From Corynebacterium sp. P4-C1 (lineage in GTDB: Bacteria; Actinomycetota; Actinomycetes; Mycobacteriales; Mycobacteriaceae): a DNA stretch of 64,000 nt. Every line of letters begins with the position of its first letter. The stretch's first letter is position 1. The notes under the pieces were generated by a model that ran no database searches, had not been told where the DNA came from, and saw only the letters and a program-made list of their open reading frames with translations. Shown here in pieces: positions 17,805 to 28,244 of this stretch. The stretch spans positions 1,116,001 through 1,180,000 of the forward strand of contig NZ_CP129966.1 in NCBI RefSeq assembly GCF_030503595.1, read 5' to 3'. Position numbers and translations under genes: made by a program.

Positions 17805-18516
17805 CCTGCCCGTCTCCTACCCCAGCGGGCTTGTCCGTCATGGGGCCGTCGCCGGTGAGTTCGGCGTATTCGTTGCGGATATTGCCCACTTCCTGGGCGG
17901 CCGGCCGCCACTGCAGTGTTTGCGCCGCGCGGGAGGGGTGCACGAGTTCGAGAGCCTCGTCCGGGGTGCCGTGCACCCACTGCTCCACTTCCTCGGGCAG
18001 GAGAAAGAGCGGCAGGCGGTGGTGCAGCCACGACATATTGTCCGTGGCGTCGGTGGTGACCATGGTGGTGGACAGTTTGTCCAGGCCGGTGTCCCACAAC
18101 GCCGCAGCGTAGAACAGACCGCTTTCAGGCCGCACGAAATACGGCTGCTTCTTCTTGCCTGCTCCGCCTGAATCGTTCTGCAGCCACTCGTAGTAGCCGT
18201 CCAGCACCATCAGGCCCCGGCGGGATGCGAAGGCGGAACGGAACGACGGCTTCTCGGCGACCGTCTCGCCGCGGGCGTTGAACAGCGGCGGGCCCGTCTC
18301 GTCTTTCTTCCACGTAGGCAAAAGACCCCAGCGGGCGGAGTCGATCTGCGCTTCGGCATTGTTGAAGCGGATGAGTGGAACCTGCTGCGTGGGTCCAATG
18401 TTGTAGCGCGGCGGCGGTGTGCCGTCGGGTGCAAGGACCTCGGTGATGCCGGGTAGTGAACCCACAGCGTTGATGAGGTCGTCGCCGGTGGTGAAGAGAA
18501 CGAAACGTCCGCACAT
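17797..18516 (-). CDS. SRAP/HMCES-family abasic-site protein (YedK)
   Basis: 239 residues. Cys2 directly after the initiator Met is the nucleophile that forms a thiazolidine crosslink with abasic sites in single-stranded DNA. Typical blocks are [40 protein letters not shown] and the C-terminal HHRLPLFL, where the catalytic His lies. The mycobacterial counterpart is Rv3226c, also next to aroA. The C-terminal 30 residues are hydrophilic and variable. Confidence 0.92.
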   Translation of the reverse strand: MCGRFVLFTTGDDLINAVGSLPGITEVLAPDGTPPPRYNIGPTQQVPLIRFNNAEAQIDSARWGLLPTWKKDETGPPLFNARGETVAEKPSFRSAFASRRGLMVLDGYYEWLQNDSGGAGKKKQPYFVRPESGLFYAAALWDTGLDKLSTTMVTTDATDNMSWLHHRLPLFLLPEEVEQWVHGTPDEALELVHPSRAAQTLQWRPAAQEVGNIRNEYAELTGDGPMTDKPAGVGDGQAN

Positions 18517-18559
18517 GCCTTTCCATTATGCCGGGGATTGCCTCGGTAGGATGGCCCGC

Positions 18560-19834
18560 ATGACGCAATTGTGGCCAGCGCCGTTCCACCCCGAACCGTT
18601 CACCAGCACTGTGGTGGTGCCCGGCTCGAAGTCCATCACTAACCGGGCGTATGTTCTCGCAGCTTTGGCTAGTGGTCCGAGCACACTGGTGGGCGCTCTG
18701 CGCTCCCGCGACACGGATTTGATGCAGGGCGCGCTGGAGGCGATGGGCGTGGAATTCACCGCCGAGGGCGACCGCCTCACCGCAACTCCGGGTGAGCTCA
18801 CCGGCAGCACCACGATCGATTGCGGGCTGGCCGGCACGGTCATGCGCTTCATTCCGGCGGTCGCAGCGTTCGCGGAGGGCGCGGTCCATGTCGATGGCGA
18901 TGAGCAGGCGCGGGTGCGCCCCGTCGCAACGGTGCTGGATGCTCTGCGCGACGCAGGCGTGGACGTGGAGGGCGACTCGCTGCCCTACACCGTCAACGGC
19001 ACGGGGTCGGCGGAAGGCGGGAGGATTGAGATGGATGCGTCGTCAAGCTCGCAATTCGTCTCGGCCCTGCTGCTCGCGGGCGCACGCTTCCGCAACGGCC
19101 TGCACATCGTCCACACCGGTGAGCGGCTGCCGTCCGCACCGCACATCGAGATGACGGTGGAGATGGTGCGCAGCGCCGGTGTGCGGGTTGAGTCGAGCCC
19201 CACCGAGTGGACCGTGCACCCGGGCCCGATCAAGGGAGGCACCTGGGTGGTTGAGCCGGACCTGTCCAATGCCACCCCCTTCCTCGCCGCCGCGGCGGTG
19301 ACCGGCGGAACGGTGAGCGTGCCGCACTGGCCGTCCTCGACGAACCAGGCCGGCGACGTCATCCGGGAGATCCTCGAGCACATGGGCTGCGAGGTCCGCC
19401 TGGACGGCGACGGTACCGACAACACTCTCACGGTCACCGGTCCCGCACCGGGCGGGCTGACGGGCATCGCGCTGAACATGAGCGATATCGGCGAACTCAC
19501 CCCCACCGTCGCCGCGCTGGCCACGCAGGCGAGCACCCCGAGCGAGCTGACCGGCATCGCGCACCTGCGCGGCCACGAGACTGACCGTCTGGCGGCCCTC
19601 ACCGCGGAGATCACGGGACTCGGCGGCCAGTGCGAAGAGCTGCCCGACGGCCTCCGCATCACCCCCGCCGCACTCCACGGCGGCACCTGGCACTCCTACG
19701 CCGACCACCGCATGGCCACCGCCGGTGCGATCATCGGACTGACCACCGAGGGCGTGGAGGTCGAAGACATCGGCACGACGGCGAAGACGCTGCCCGGCTT
19801 TGAAACGATGTGGACGGACATGCTGCATGGCTAG
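18560..19834 (+). CDS. aroA: 3-phosphoshikimate 1-carboxyvinyltransferase (EPSP synthase)
   Basis: 424 residues. It joins shikimate-3-phosphate with PEP in the chorismate pathway. Signatures are [18 protein letters not shown], the [11 protein letters not shown] loop (family LRNAGTAMRF), [12 protein letters not shown], and [13 protein letters not shown] with [11 protein letters not shown] near the end. The start is ATG 18560 with an AGG 9 bp upstream; ATG 18551 would add three residues. The stop overlaps rsgA by 8 bp, the same arrangement as Rv3227-Rv3228. Confidence 0.95.
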   Translation: MTQLWPAPFHPEPFTSTVVVPGSKSITNRAYVLAALASGPSTLVGALRSRDTDLMQGALEAMGVEFTAEGDRLTATPGELTGSTTIDCGLAGTVMRFIPAVAAFAEGAVHVDGDEQARVRPVATVLDALRDAGVDVEGDSLPYTVNGTGSAEGGRIEMDASSSSQFVSALLLAGARFRNGLHIVHTGERLPSAPHIEMTVEMVRSAGVRVESSPTEWTVHPGPIKGGTWVVEPDLSNATPFLAAAAVTGGTVSVPHWPSSTNQAGDVIREILEHMGCEVRLDGDGTDNTLTVTGPAPGGLTGIALNMSDIGELTPTVAALATQASTPSELTGIAHLRGHETDRLAALTAEITGLGGQCEELPDGLRITPAALHGGTWHSYADHRMATAGAIIGLTTEGVEVEDIGTTAKTLPGFETMWTDMLHG

Positions 19835-20843
19835 GCGCGGCGGACGGGACTTCTCCAGCTACGACGAGTCGGACGTGAAGGTCCGCCCCGGCAAGGGGTC
19901 GCGCCCGCGGTCGAAGGACCGCCCGAAGCACAAGGACGCCGTGGTGGGCCTGGTGATCACCAAGGACCGCGGCCGCTGGGGCGTCGTGCTGGAGGACGGC
20001 ACCCGGGTGGTGTGCATGCGCGCCCGTGAATTGGGCCGCACCTCGATCGAGGTCGGTGACCGCGTCGGGGTCGTGGGCGACACCAGCGGCAAGAAGGACA
20101 CGCTGGCGCGCATTGTGAAGCGTCAGGAGCGCACCTCGGAGCTCCGCCGCACAGCCGACGACACGGACCCGTACGAGCGCATTGTGGTGGCGAACGCGGA
20201 GGTCCTGCTCATCGTCTGCGCCGTGGCCGATCCCCCGCCGCGCACCGGCTTCGTGGAACGCGCTCTCGTCGCCGCCTTCGTCGGCGGAGTCACCCCGGTG
20301 GTGTGCCTGACCAAGTCTGATTTGGCGGACCCAGGCGAGTTCGAGAAGGAGCTGGCCGACCTCGATGTGGAGGTGCTGCGCACGGGCATCGACGACGACC
20401 TCACGACTTTGCTAAAGCGTATCGACGGCCGCCTCTCCGCCGTCATCGGCCACTCCGGCGTGGGCAAATCGACGCTGGTCAACCGTATCGTTCCGGATGC
20501 TAACCGGGAGACCGGCGAGGTCTCCGGCGTGGGCAAGGGACGGCACACCTCCACGCAGTCGGTGGCGCTGGCATTGCCGGAAAGCCACGGCTGGATCATC
20601 GACACCCCAGGCATCCGCTCCTTCGGGCTGGCGCACGTCTCACCGGACGACGTCATCGCACCTTTCCCCGACCTGGCGGAAGCGGCCGAGCGCTGCCCAC
20701 GCGGTTGCACACACGCCGGCCCGCCAGCAGATCCGGAATGCGTATGGGACGAATTCGACCCAGATTCCGTCATCGGACGGCGCGTGCAAGCGGTGCGGCG
20801 CCTGCTCGTGGCGCTGCGGATCAACGAAACGACCTATGACTAG
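19827..20843 (+). CDS. rsgA: Ribosome small-subunit-dependent GTPase RsgA
   Basis: 338 residues. An N-terminal OB-like domain is followed by a circularly permuted GTPase: LTKSD (G4), then GHSGVGKST (G1), KGRHTST (G2) and DTPGIRSFG (G3). A zinc-binding C-terminal part has [16 protein letters not shown]. RsgA checks late 30S maturation. It is translationally coupled to aroA by an 8-bp overlap. The basic first 35 residues are typical of actinobacterial versions. Confidence 0.94.
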   Translation: MARRGGRDFSSYDESDVKVRPGKGSRPRSKDRPKHKDAVVGLVITKDRGRWGVVLEDGTRVVCMRARELGRTSIEVGDRVGVVGDTSGKKDTLARIVKRQERTSELRRTADDTDPYERIVVANAEVLLIVCAVADPPPRTGFVERALVAAFVGGVTPVVCLTKSDLADPGEFEKELADLDVEVLRTGIDDDLTTLLKRIDGRLSAVIGHSGVGKSTLVNRIVPDANRETGEVSGVGKGRHTSTQSVALALPESHGWIIDTPGIRSFGLAHVSPDDVIAPFPDLAEAAERCPRGCTHAGPPADPECVWDEFDPDSVIGRRVQAVRRLLVALRINETTYD

Positions 20844-20911
20844 TGACTGGCATTAAGCCAGCTAGATCCACCAACTGGAGCCGTTGATTGAGGCTCAGGA
20901 AGCCTTCATGT

Positions 20912-20956
20912 TTGTGCAGTAATTCTTGCACGGTTATGATGCAGGAATTACTGCAC
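20912..20956 (+). promoter_or_regulatory. Promoter with 12-bp perfect inverted repeat operator
   Basis: GTGCAGTAATTC at 20914-20925 and GAATTACTGCAC at 20945-20956 are exact reverse complements separated by 19 bp. A promoter-like pair, TTGTGC (20912-20917) and TATGAT (20935-20940) with 17 bp between, lies inside or overlaps the repeat. Repressor binding would therefore block RNA polymerase. It is 17 bp upstream of the ArsR-type regulator, so autorepression is likely. Confidence 0.75.
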
Positions 20957-20972
20957 GATTCAAGGAGGTTCA

Positions 20973-21299
20973 ATGTCACCACGCGAGTACCAGCACCCGA
21001 AATCCGACGAAATCACTTTGGCCAAGGTGCTAGCCGCATTGAGCGACCCCACCCGGCTGGAGATGATCCGCCGGCTTGCCGACGGGCAGGAGCACGACAG
21101 CCGCGGGCTCGCGGACGATCTTCCTCGGTCGACGCTGACCTACCACACGCGCATGCTGCGTGAAGCAGGAGTGACGTGGACCCGGGGCGAGGGACGCGCG
21201 TGCCTGATTCGGTTGCGGCGCGACGATCTGGACCAGTTGTTCCCCGGTGTGCTCGCAGCTGTTATCGCCAACGCAGGTTCCGAGGTGGGTAAGGAATGA
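20973..21299 (+). CDS. ArsR/SmtB-type winged-helix repressor
   Basis: 108 residues. Winged-helix core: VLAALSDPTRLEMIRRLADG, then the recognition helix PRSTLTYHTRMLREAGV and the wing TRGEGRACLIRLRRDDL. No cysteines are visible, so this is not a metal sensor of the ArsR/CadC type; it probably senses a small molecule. An AAGGAGG site is 5 bp before the ATG. It overlaps the MFS gene by ATGATGA and should repress that gene and itself through the upstream inverted repeat. Confidence 0.85.
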   Translation: MSPREYQHPKSDEITLAKVLAALSDPTRLEMIRRLADGQEHDSRGLADDLPRSTLTYHTRMLREAGVTWTRGEGRACLIRLRRDDLDQLFPGVLAAVIANAGSEVGKE

Positions 21300-22432
21300 T
21301 GAGTCGGCTGTGGCCCTTCGTGTTGGGGAGCGTCGCGCTCGGCCTGGATGCCTACGTCGTCGCTGGTCTACTGCCTGCCATCGCCTCATCGTTGAGTGCG
21401 CGGGAAGCAACTGTCGGACTGGGTGTTGCGGCTTTCACGGGCTCCTACGCGGTCGCTGGACCTCTGCTGGCCGGGCGGGCCGGACAACGGTCACGGCGTA
21501 GTCTGATTACCGCTTTACTGGTGTTCACAGTTGCGAACTTGGCTACAGCTCTGTCGCCGACAGTGTGGCTTTTCCTGGGATCTCGTGTGGCGGCTGGAGC
21601 GGCAGCGGGCGTGTACTCGCCACTGTCGTCCGCAGTTGCCGCAGAGCTCGTAGGGCAGGATCGTCGGGGGCGTGCATTGGCTTTGGTACTTGCCGGTTTG
21701 GCAGTGGGTACTGTGTTCGGAGTGCCGATCGGCCTAGCGCTGGCGCAGCGGTGGGGTTGGCGTGCCGCGATCCTGTTGATCGTGGCCATCGGTGGCACTG
21801 CACTCGCAGGAATAACACTGCGCGGCGGGGAACTGCCAACAATCGCGGCGTCTGGTGCTGCAGACCGATTGAGGTCCATCGCCCGCCCGAAGAATCTCCT
21901 CACGGTCATGGTGACGCTACTGACCGGCTGCGCTTCTCTAGGGCTCTACACCTACCTGACCGTCGTACTGTCCGCGGGAAGCCTTGCCTCGCATCAGACC
22001 ATGGCGATCTGGGTTTGGGGGCTCGGCGGTGCGGTCGGAGCGTTGGGCATCGGGCGTTTCGTAGACAGGTGTAATCCGCTGCGACTGAGCGTTGTCATCC
22101 TCGCTGGCCTCACCTGTGCGCTAATCGGTATGACTCTGGGGCAGGTCCCTGGGATCGTGGTGGTCAGTCTGTTCGTCTGGGGGCTGTGCGGCTGGGCTTC
22201 TCTCGCACCCCAGCAGCATGTGCTGCTGCAAACGAATCCTTCTGATGGTGCTACGGCTGTGGCTGCGAATGCGTCGGCCAACTATTTGGGCTCGGCCCTG
22301 GGTGCGGTCATTGGCTCACTGTTGGTCGCTGCACATGCGACACCGGCAATGCTGTGCGGTTCCGCGGCGGCCGTTGCTGCGGCCGCACTGCTCTGTCAGC
22401 TTGCTCGTCAGCGCATGAATTCCCAGTCGTAG
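21296..22432 (+). CDS. MFS drug-efflux-type transporter (DHA1-like)
   Basis: 378 residues, about 11-12 hydrophobic segments. The start resembles the Cmx/CmlA/AraJ group (LDAYVVAGLLPAIASSL). The loop-2 motif is AGRAGQRSRRSLI, and the motif C-like GLAVGTVFGVPIGLALAQRWGWRAA is typical of proton-driven antiporters. It probably exports a drug or metabolite; the substrate cannot be predicted. Coupling to the ArsR-type regulator suggests substrate-induced expression. The pair interrupts an otherwise conserved gene order and uses more A/T-rich codons than its neighbours, hinting at acquisition. Confidence 0.85.
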   Translation: MMSRLWPFVLGSVALGLDAYVVAGLLPAIASSLSAREATVGLGVAAFTGSYAVAGPLLAGRAGQRSRRSLITALLVFTVANLATALSPTVWLFLGSRVAAGAAAGVYSPLSSAVAAELVGQDRRGRALALVLAGLAVGTVFGVPIGLALAQRWGWRAAILLIVAIGGTALAGITLRGGELPTIAASGAADRLRSIARPKNLLTVMVTLLTGCASLGLYTYLTVVLSAGSLASHQTMAIWVWGLGGAVGALGIGRFVDRCNPLRLSVVILAGLTCALIGMTLGQVPGIVVVSLFVWGLCGWASLAPQQHVLLQTNPSDGATAVAANASANYLGSALGAVIGSLLVAAHATPAMLCGSAAAVAAAALLCQLARQRMNSQS

Positions 22433-22529
22433 GCGTACATGCCAACGTCGCGCTCAGCCAACGCCACCAGCCCCCACAGTCTGCAGGAACAGGGCTCCCA
22501 TCTCAGGATTCACCAACTGGTCAGCACAG

Positions 22530-23024
22530 TTACAGCAGCTCGACGAGGAACGGCAGCTCAGTCGGATCGTAGAAGGCCAAGTAGTTGTCCTGCGCATCGC
22601 CCACGGCGAGCTCGGCGTCCTGGTCGCCGAGATCGGCAGCGTCGATAAGCTCGGTGGCCCGCTTCGTGGCCTCCTCTGCGTCGGCGATGTCCACGTGGAT
22701 TGCGGCGACATCCTCGAGGGAGACGGGAACGGAGAGCTTGACCACGGACTCCCCCATTTCCGGTTCCGCGGCGGCCTCGACATCGGCGGAGATGACCACG
22801 CGGCGGTGCGGGAAGTCCGGCTCATCGCCGATGGCCAACAGGCGGAGGGAAGCGAGCGCGGCATCGTCGAACGCGACGGCCTCGATCTCCTCTTCGTCGC
22901 CGGAGGTGAAGAACTCGGTGAGAGCCGGCGTGGCGGCAAAGCCCCAGCCGCCGCGGGCGTGGACGGTGCCGTCCGCGTCGAGTTCCTTGAGCATCGCGAA
23001 CGTGGCGGGAATGTAGACGCGCAC
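22530..23024 (-). CDS. DUF6912-like hypothetical protein
   Basis: 164 residues from a GTG start, beginning VRVYIPATFAMLKEL, which resembles the actinobacterial DUF6912 family. Acidic throughout (many Glu/Asp), no membrane segment, no catalytic motif seen. The start GTG shares one base with the TAG stop of the HAD gene, so the two are translationally coupled. One copy of CTTATCGACG lies in the LID codons (22640-22649). The function is unknown. Confidence 0.72.
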   Translation of the reverse strand: MRVYIPATFAMLKELDADGTVHARGGWGFAATPALTEFFTSGDEEEIEAVAFDDAALASLRLLAIGDEPDFPHRRVVISADVEAAAEPEMGESVVKLSVPVSLEDVAAIHVDIADAEEATKRATELIDAADLGDQDAELAVGDAQDNYLAFYDPTELPFLVELL

Positions 23025-23434
23025 TAGAACTCGCCCTCGATGCCGAACAGGGACTGGATCTCGACGGCGGTGCGGTCGAATGCAGTGTGCAAGATGCCGA
23101 TCAGGCCGGCCTCGACTGCCCCGCGGACGTTGAGGATGTCGTCGTCGATCATGGTGCACTCCTCCAGCGTCAGCCCGAGGGCATCGGCCGCCGCCTGGAA
23201 CGCCGCTTTTTCCGGCTTCTCCGCGCCGATCTCACCGGAGAGCACGACAGCGTCGACGTGGCCGCGGAATTCCCACTCACGGATCTGGTCAGCGTCGGGC
23301 CCGCCCGGGTCATTCGACAGGATCGCAGTCTTGACGTCGTGGGCCTTGAGCTCCGCTAGCAGTGTGTGCCAGCGCTTGATGTCCTCCGCGTCCGCGTCGA
23401 GCACCCCGACGTAATCAATGATCAAACCCTGCAT
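23024..23434 (-). CDS. HAD-superfamily hydrolase-like protein
   Basis: 136 residues. Motif I is IIDYVGVLD, with Asp as nucleophile and the DxxGVL form used by haloacid-dehalogenase-like enzymes. Motif II is ILSND, the conserved Lys is in GAEKPEKAAF, and motif III is IDDDILNVRGA. At 136 residues it lacks an inserted cap domain. The start is the ATG at 23432-23434; open frame exists upstream but crosses the inverted repeat and the divergent gene. Coupled to the DUF6912-like gene; substrate unknown. Confidence 0.82.
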   Translation of the reverse strand: MQGLIIDYVGVLDADAEDIKRWHTLLAELKAHDVKTAILSNDPGGPDADQIREWEFRGHVDAVVLSGEIGAEKPEKAAFQAAADALGLTLEECTMIDDDILNVRGAVEAGLIGILHTAFDRTAVEIQSLFGIEGEF

Positions 23435-23470
23435 CAACGACCCCGTTTCCTCGTTTCGTTCTTCGCTGCC

Positions 23471-23502
23471 CACCCGGTGTCTACTGAAGTAGACACCGGG
23501 TG
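23471..23502. promoter_or_regulatory. 14-bp perfect inverted repeat overlapping a GTG start
   Basis: CACCCGGTGTCTAC and GTAGACACCGGGTG flank a TGAA loop. The right arm contains the GTG start of the Rv3235-like gene (23500-23502), and the repeat lies 36 bp upstream of the divergent HAD gene. It could be a protein operator for both genes or an RNA hairpin that masks the start codon. Confidence 0.7.
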
Positions 23503-24006
23503 ACCGATTTTTCCGGACAACCAGTCCGAATCCTGGCACAATACTACCTAGCCCACGCCGCGTCCGCCCCCGGGGTGAGCGGCCGCGACACGCTCGCCGG
23601 CCGCCTGCACAACGGAGGCCTCCACTTGAACACGTATTACCCAGTCCCCGGCCACACGCACCTGAAGGTGCTACTGCCCGCCCCGGACAACCGCGCCGCC
23701 CCACCGGCACCGTTCATCGGGCCGTCCGGCGACACACCGACGTTCTCCCCGCTGATCCGCATGGCGCTCGACGCCGCATTCGGCATCCGGGACATCAAGA
23801 CGCTGCAGAAGCGCGCATTCGCCCCGATGGTGCGCACCTATGTGCGCGCCCGCCGCACCGGCGGGCTGCCGCCGGGCATTGTGCAGGTGTCCAGCAGCCG
23901 GAGGCGCGGCCAGGAGTACTACGGCACAGCCGAGTCCGAGGGCGAGCGCTACGCCTGGGTCGCCCGCGTCAACGCGAACAGGCTCGTGTCCTTCCGGGTT
24001 CTGTGA
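23500..24006 (+). CDS. Rv3235-family (DUF6459-like) protein
   Basis: 168 residues from GTG; an in-frame TGA at 23485-23487 rules out a longer start. The C-terminal half (residues 85-168: RTYVRARRTGGLPPGIVQVSS, YYGTAESEGERYAWVARV) resembles the small actinobacterial family next to secA1 in mycobacteria (Rv3235). No Shine-Dalgarno site is obvious because the region is occupied by the 14-bp inverted repeat. The last bases form part of the bidirectional terminator shared with secA1. The function is unknown. Confidence 0.72.
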   Translation: MTDFSGQPVRILAQYYLAHAASAPGVSGRDTLAGRLHNGGLHLNTYYPVPGHTHLKVLLPAPDNRAAPPAPFIGPSGDTPTFSPLIRMALDAAFGIRDIKTLQKRAFAPMVRTYVRARRTGGLPPGIVQVSSSRRRGQEYYGTAESEGERYAWVARVNANRLVSFRVL

Positions 24007-24021
24007 AGGACACGAGCCTGT
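23978..24021. terminator. 17-bp perfect stem terminator between convergent genes
   Basis: ACAGGCTCGTGTCCTTC (23978-23994) and its exact reverse complement (24005-24021) enclose a 10-base loop holding the stop region of the Rv3235-like gene. It lies 20 bp from the secA1 stop. The stem is very stable, but no strong T run follows on either strand. Confidence 0.65.
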
Positions 24022-24040
24022 AGCCGGACTCCAGCCGGGA

Positions 24041-26590
<2,550 letters not shown>

Positions 26591-26746
26591 GTTGTGCTTC
26601 CTTTACCCGTTGGATACATCTGTCGCGAGCGGAGAACTGCAATGAAGAAAAAAGAGACAGCCCTGCTCGTTATTCAAACCGCCATTGTACGCACGCACGG
26701 ATTCAGAACCACTTTCAGGCGTGCTGTTGTCCTGCTAGTCGGCTGT

Positions 26747-26774
26747 GAAAATGCCGGAGCCCGTTTCCCGGCAT
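26747..26774 (-). terminator. Intrinsic terminator downstream of hpf
   Basis: Read on the minus strand: ATGCCGG, a 10-base loop, CCGGCAT, then TTTTC. It lies in the 249-bp gap between hpf and secA1, about 65 bp past the hpf stop, suggesting secA1 has its own promoter. An overlapping imperfect stem (CCCGTTT-CCCG with CGGGAAAACGGG) spans 26760-26792. Confidence 0.6.
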
Positions 26775-26839
26775 CGCGCACGGGAAAACGGGCGGAAAGT
26801 TCAGCGGAGGAACGGCTCGGCTCCCCCGCGGCCAGTCAC

Positions 26840-27523
26840 CTACTCGGCGTTGCCCTCCTCGGGGACCAGGGTGATCAAGCCATAGTCGTATGCGTGGCGG
26901 CGGTACACCACGGACGGACGGTCGTTCTCAGAGTTGATGAACAGGTAGAAATCGTGACCCACCAGCTCCATCTCGGACAGGGCGTCATCGACGCTCATCG
27001 GGGTGGCCGGGTGCTCCTTGGTGCGCACGACCTGGCCCGGAAGCTGCTCTTCGATCTGGCCCGCGTACGGGTCAGCCGTCGCCTCCTGCTCCTGTGCCGC
27101 GCGGGCCTGCTCAGCCTCAGCGGCGAGCTCGGCCGCGATCTGGCCGGTGGACTTCGGCTTGCGGTGGCCGCCCATGGAGATCTCGCGGCGGACCTTCACC
27201 TTACGCAGGGAGCGCTCCATCTTGCCCACCGCGGATTCGAGTGCAGCGTAGAAGCTGTCTTCCTTGGCCTCGGCGCGGGCGAGGTGGCCCTTGCCGGTGG
27301 CGGTGATCTGGATGCGGTTAGCCTGCGCTTCACGGCGCGGGTTCGGCTCGTGCTGCAGCTCGACGTGGAAGAAGGTCAGCGTCGGGTCAAGCTTCTCGAT
27401 CTTGGCCAGCTTCCCGTTCACGCGCTCCTGGAAGTGCTCCGGGACTTCGACGTTTCGGCCCGTGATGGTCACCTGCGCGTTGGGGCTCAGGGCTTCGTTG
27501 TTGTGCTCGTTTGCAGAGGTCAT
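26840..27523 (-). CDS. hpf: Long-form ribosome hibernation promoting factor
   Basis: 227 residues. An N-terminal ribosome-binding domain (VTITGRNVEVPEHFQERV, IQITATGKGHLARAEAKEDSFYAAL) and a C-terminal dimerisation domain (VRTKEHPATPMSVDDALSEMELVGHDFYLFINSE) are linked by a basic/Gln-rich spacer. The two-domain long form makes 100S ribosome dimers in stationary phase. The start is ATG 27521-27523, preceded by AAGGAGG 7 bp upstream. Same order as Rv3241c-Rv3240c. Confidence 0.93.
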   Translation of the reverse strand: MTSANEHNNEALSPNAQVTITGRNVEVPEHFQERVNGKLAKIEKLDPTLTFFHVELQHEPNPRREAQANRIQITATGKGHLARAEAKEDSFYAALESAVGKMERSLRKVKVRREISMGGHRKPKSTGQIAAELAAEAEQARAAQEQEATADPYAGQIEEQLPGQVVRTKEHPATPMSVDDALSEMELVGHDFYLFINSENDRPSVVYRRHAYDYGLITLVPEEGNAE

Positions 27524-27635
27524 CTGCTTTCCTCCTTCTGGTCGGACACGTCGAACGCGATGGCTCGCTCTACTTAGAATTATACCGCCTTTCATTCGCC
27601 CGTTTCCATGAGTTCACACGTTAGTAACGCGTCTT

Positions 27636-28244
27636 CTAGGCGGCGGCGAGAACGAGGCACGCCCGCACGTCGGCACCCCGAGCAAGCAGCTTTTCGACGC
27701 TCGCTTGGAGCGTCGCCCCCGTCGTCACCACATCATCGACCACGACCACGGGGCCGCGCGGAACTCCTCCGAGGAAGACATTGCCTTCGAGGTTGCGCCT
27801 GCGGCCGGCTTCATCGAGCCCGCCCTGGTCAGGTGTCCCCTCCGCTAGGCGCAGCACGTTGTGCACCCGGCGGCCGGAAAAGCCGCAGACCGCGGCCACT
27901 GGGTCGCCGCCGCGGGAGCGGGCCGACGACGGCCGCGTCGGGGCCGGCACCAGCGCTGTGCGGTTCGGCAGCTCCCCCGCCGCCTCGAGGTGAGACAGCG
28001 CGGCACCGAGCACGGCGCCGATGTCGCGGCGGACGGCGAGGTTGTTGCGCTCCTTCATCGCCAGGATCACTCCGCGGTGCGGATCGGAATACGTCCCCAG
28101 CGCGTACACCGGAGCGTGGACCGGAACGCGCGGGGAGACACGGAAGGGCGGCGACGCGAGCTGCTTCCGGCAGCGCCCGCAGAGTTTCTGCCCGGGTGCA
28201 CGGCATCCGGCGCACTGGCGCGGGAAGAGCAGTTCGGCGATCAC
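27636..28244 (-). CDS. ComF-like phosphoribosyltransferase
   Basis: 202 residues. An N-terminal zinc ribbon (CAGCRAPGQKLCGRC) precedes a type I phosphoribosyltransferase domain with the PRPP loop VVVVDDVVTTGATL near residue 170. ComF relatives take part in DNA uptake in competent bacteria; the actinobacterial role is uncertain. The ATG overlaps the lpqB stop by 4 bp, making it the last gene of mtrA-mtrB-lpqB-comF, as with Rv3242c. Confidence 0.9.
   Translation of the reverse strand: MIAELLFPRQCAGCRAPGQKLCGRCRKQLASPPFRVSPRVPVHAPVYALGTYSDPHRGVILAMKERNNLAVRRDIGAVLGAALSHLEAAGELPNRTALVPAPTRPSSARSRGGDPVAAVCGFSGRRVHNVLRLAEGTPDQGGLDEAGRRRNLEGNVFLGGVPRGPVVVVDDVVTTGATLQASVEKLLARGADVRACLVLAAA

Noticed and set aside
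20416..20425. Extra copies of the 10-mer, e.g. CGTATCGACG here and CTTATCGATG near 7538
   Set aside because: They carry one mismatch and were left out of the count to keep it strict.
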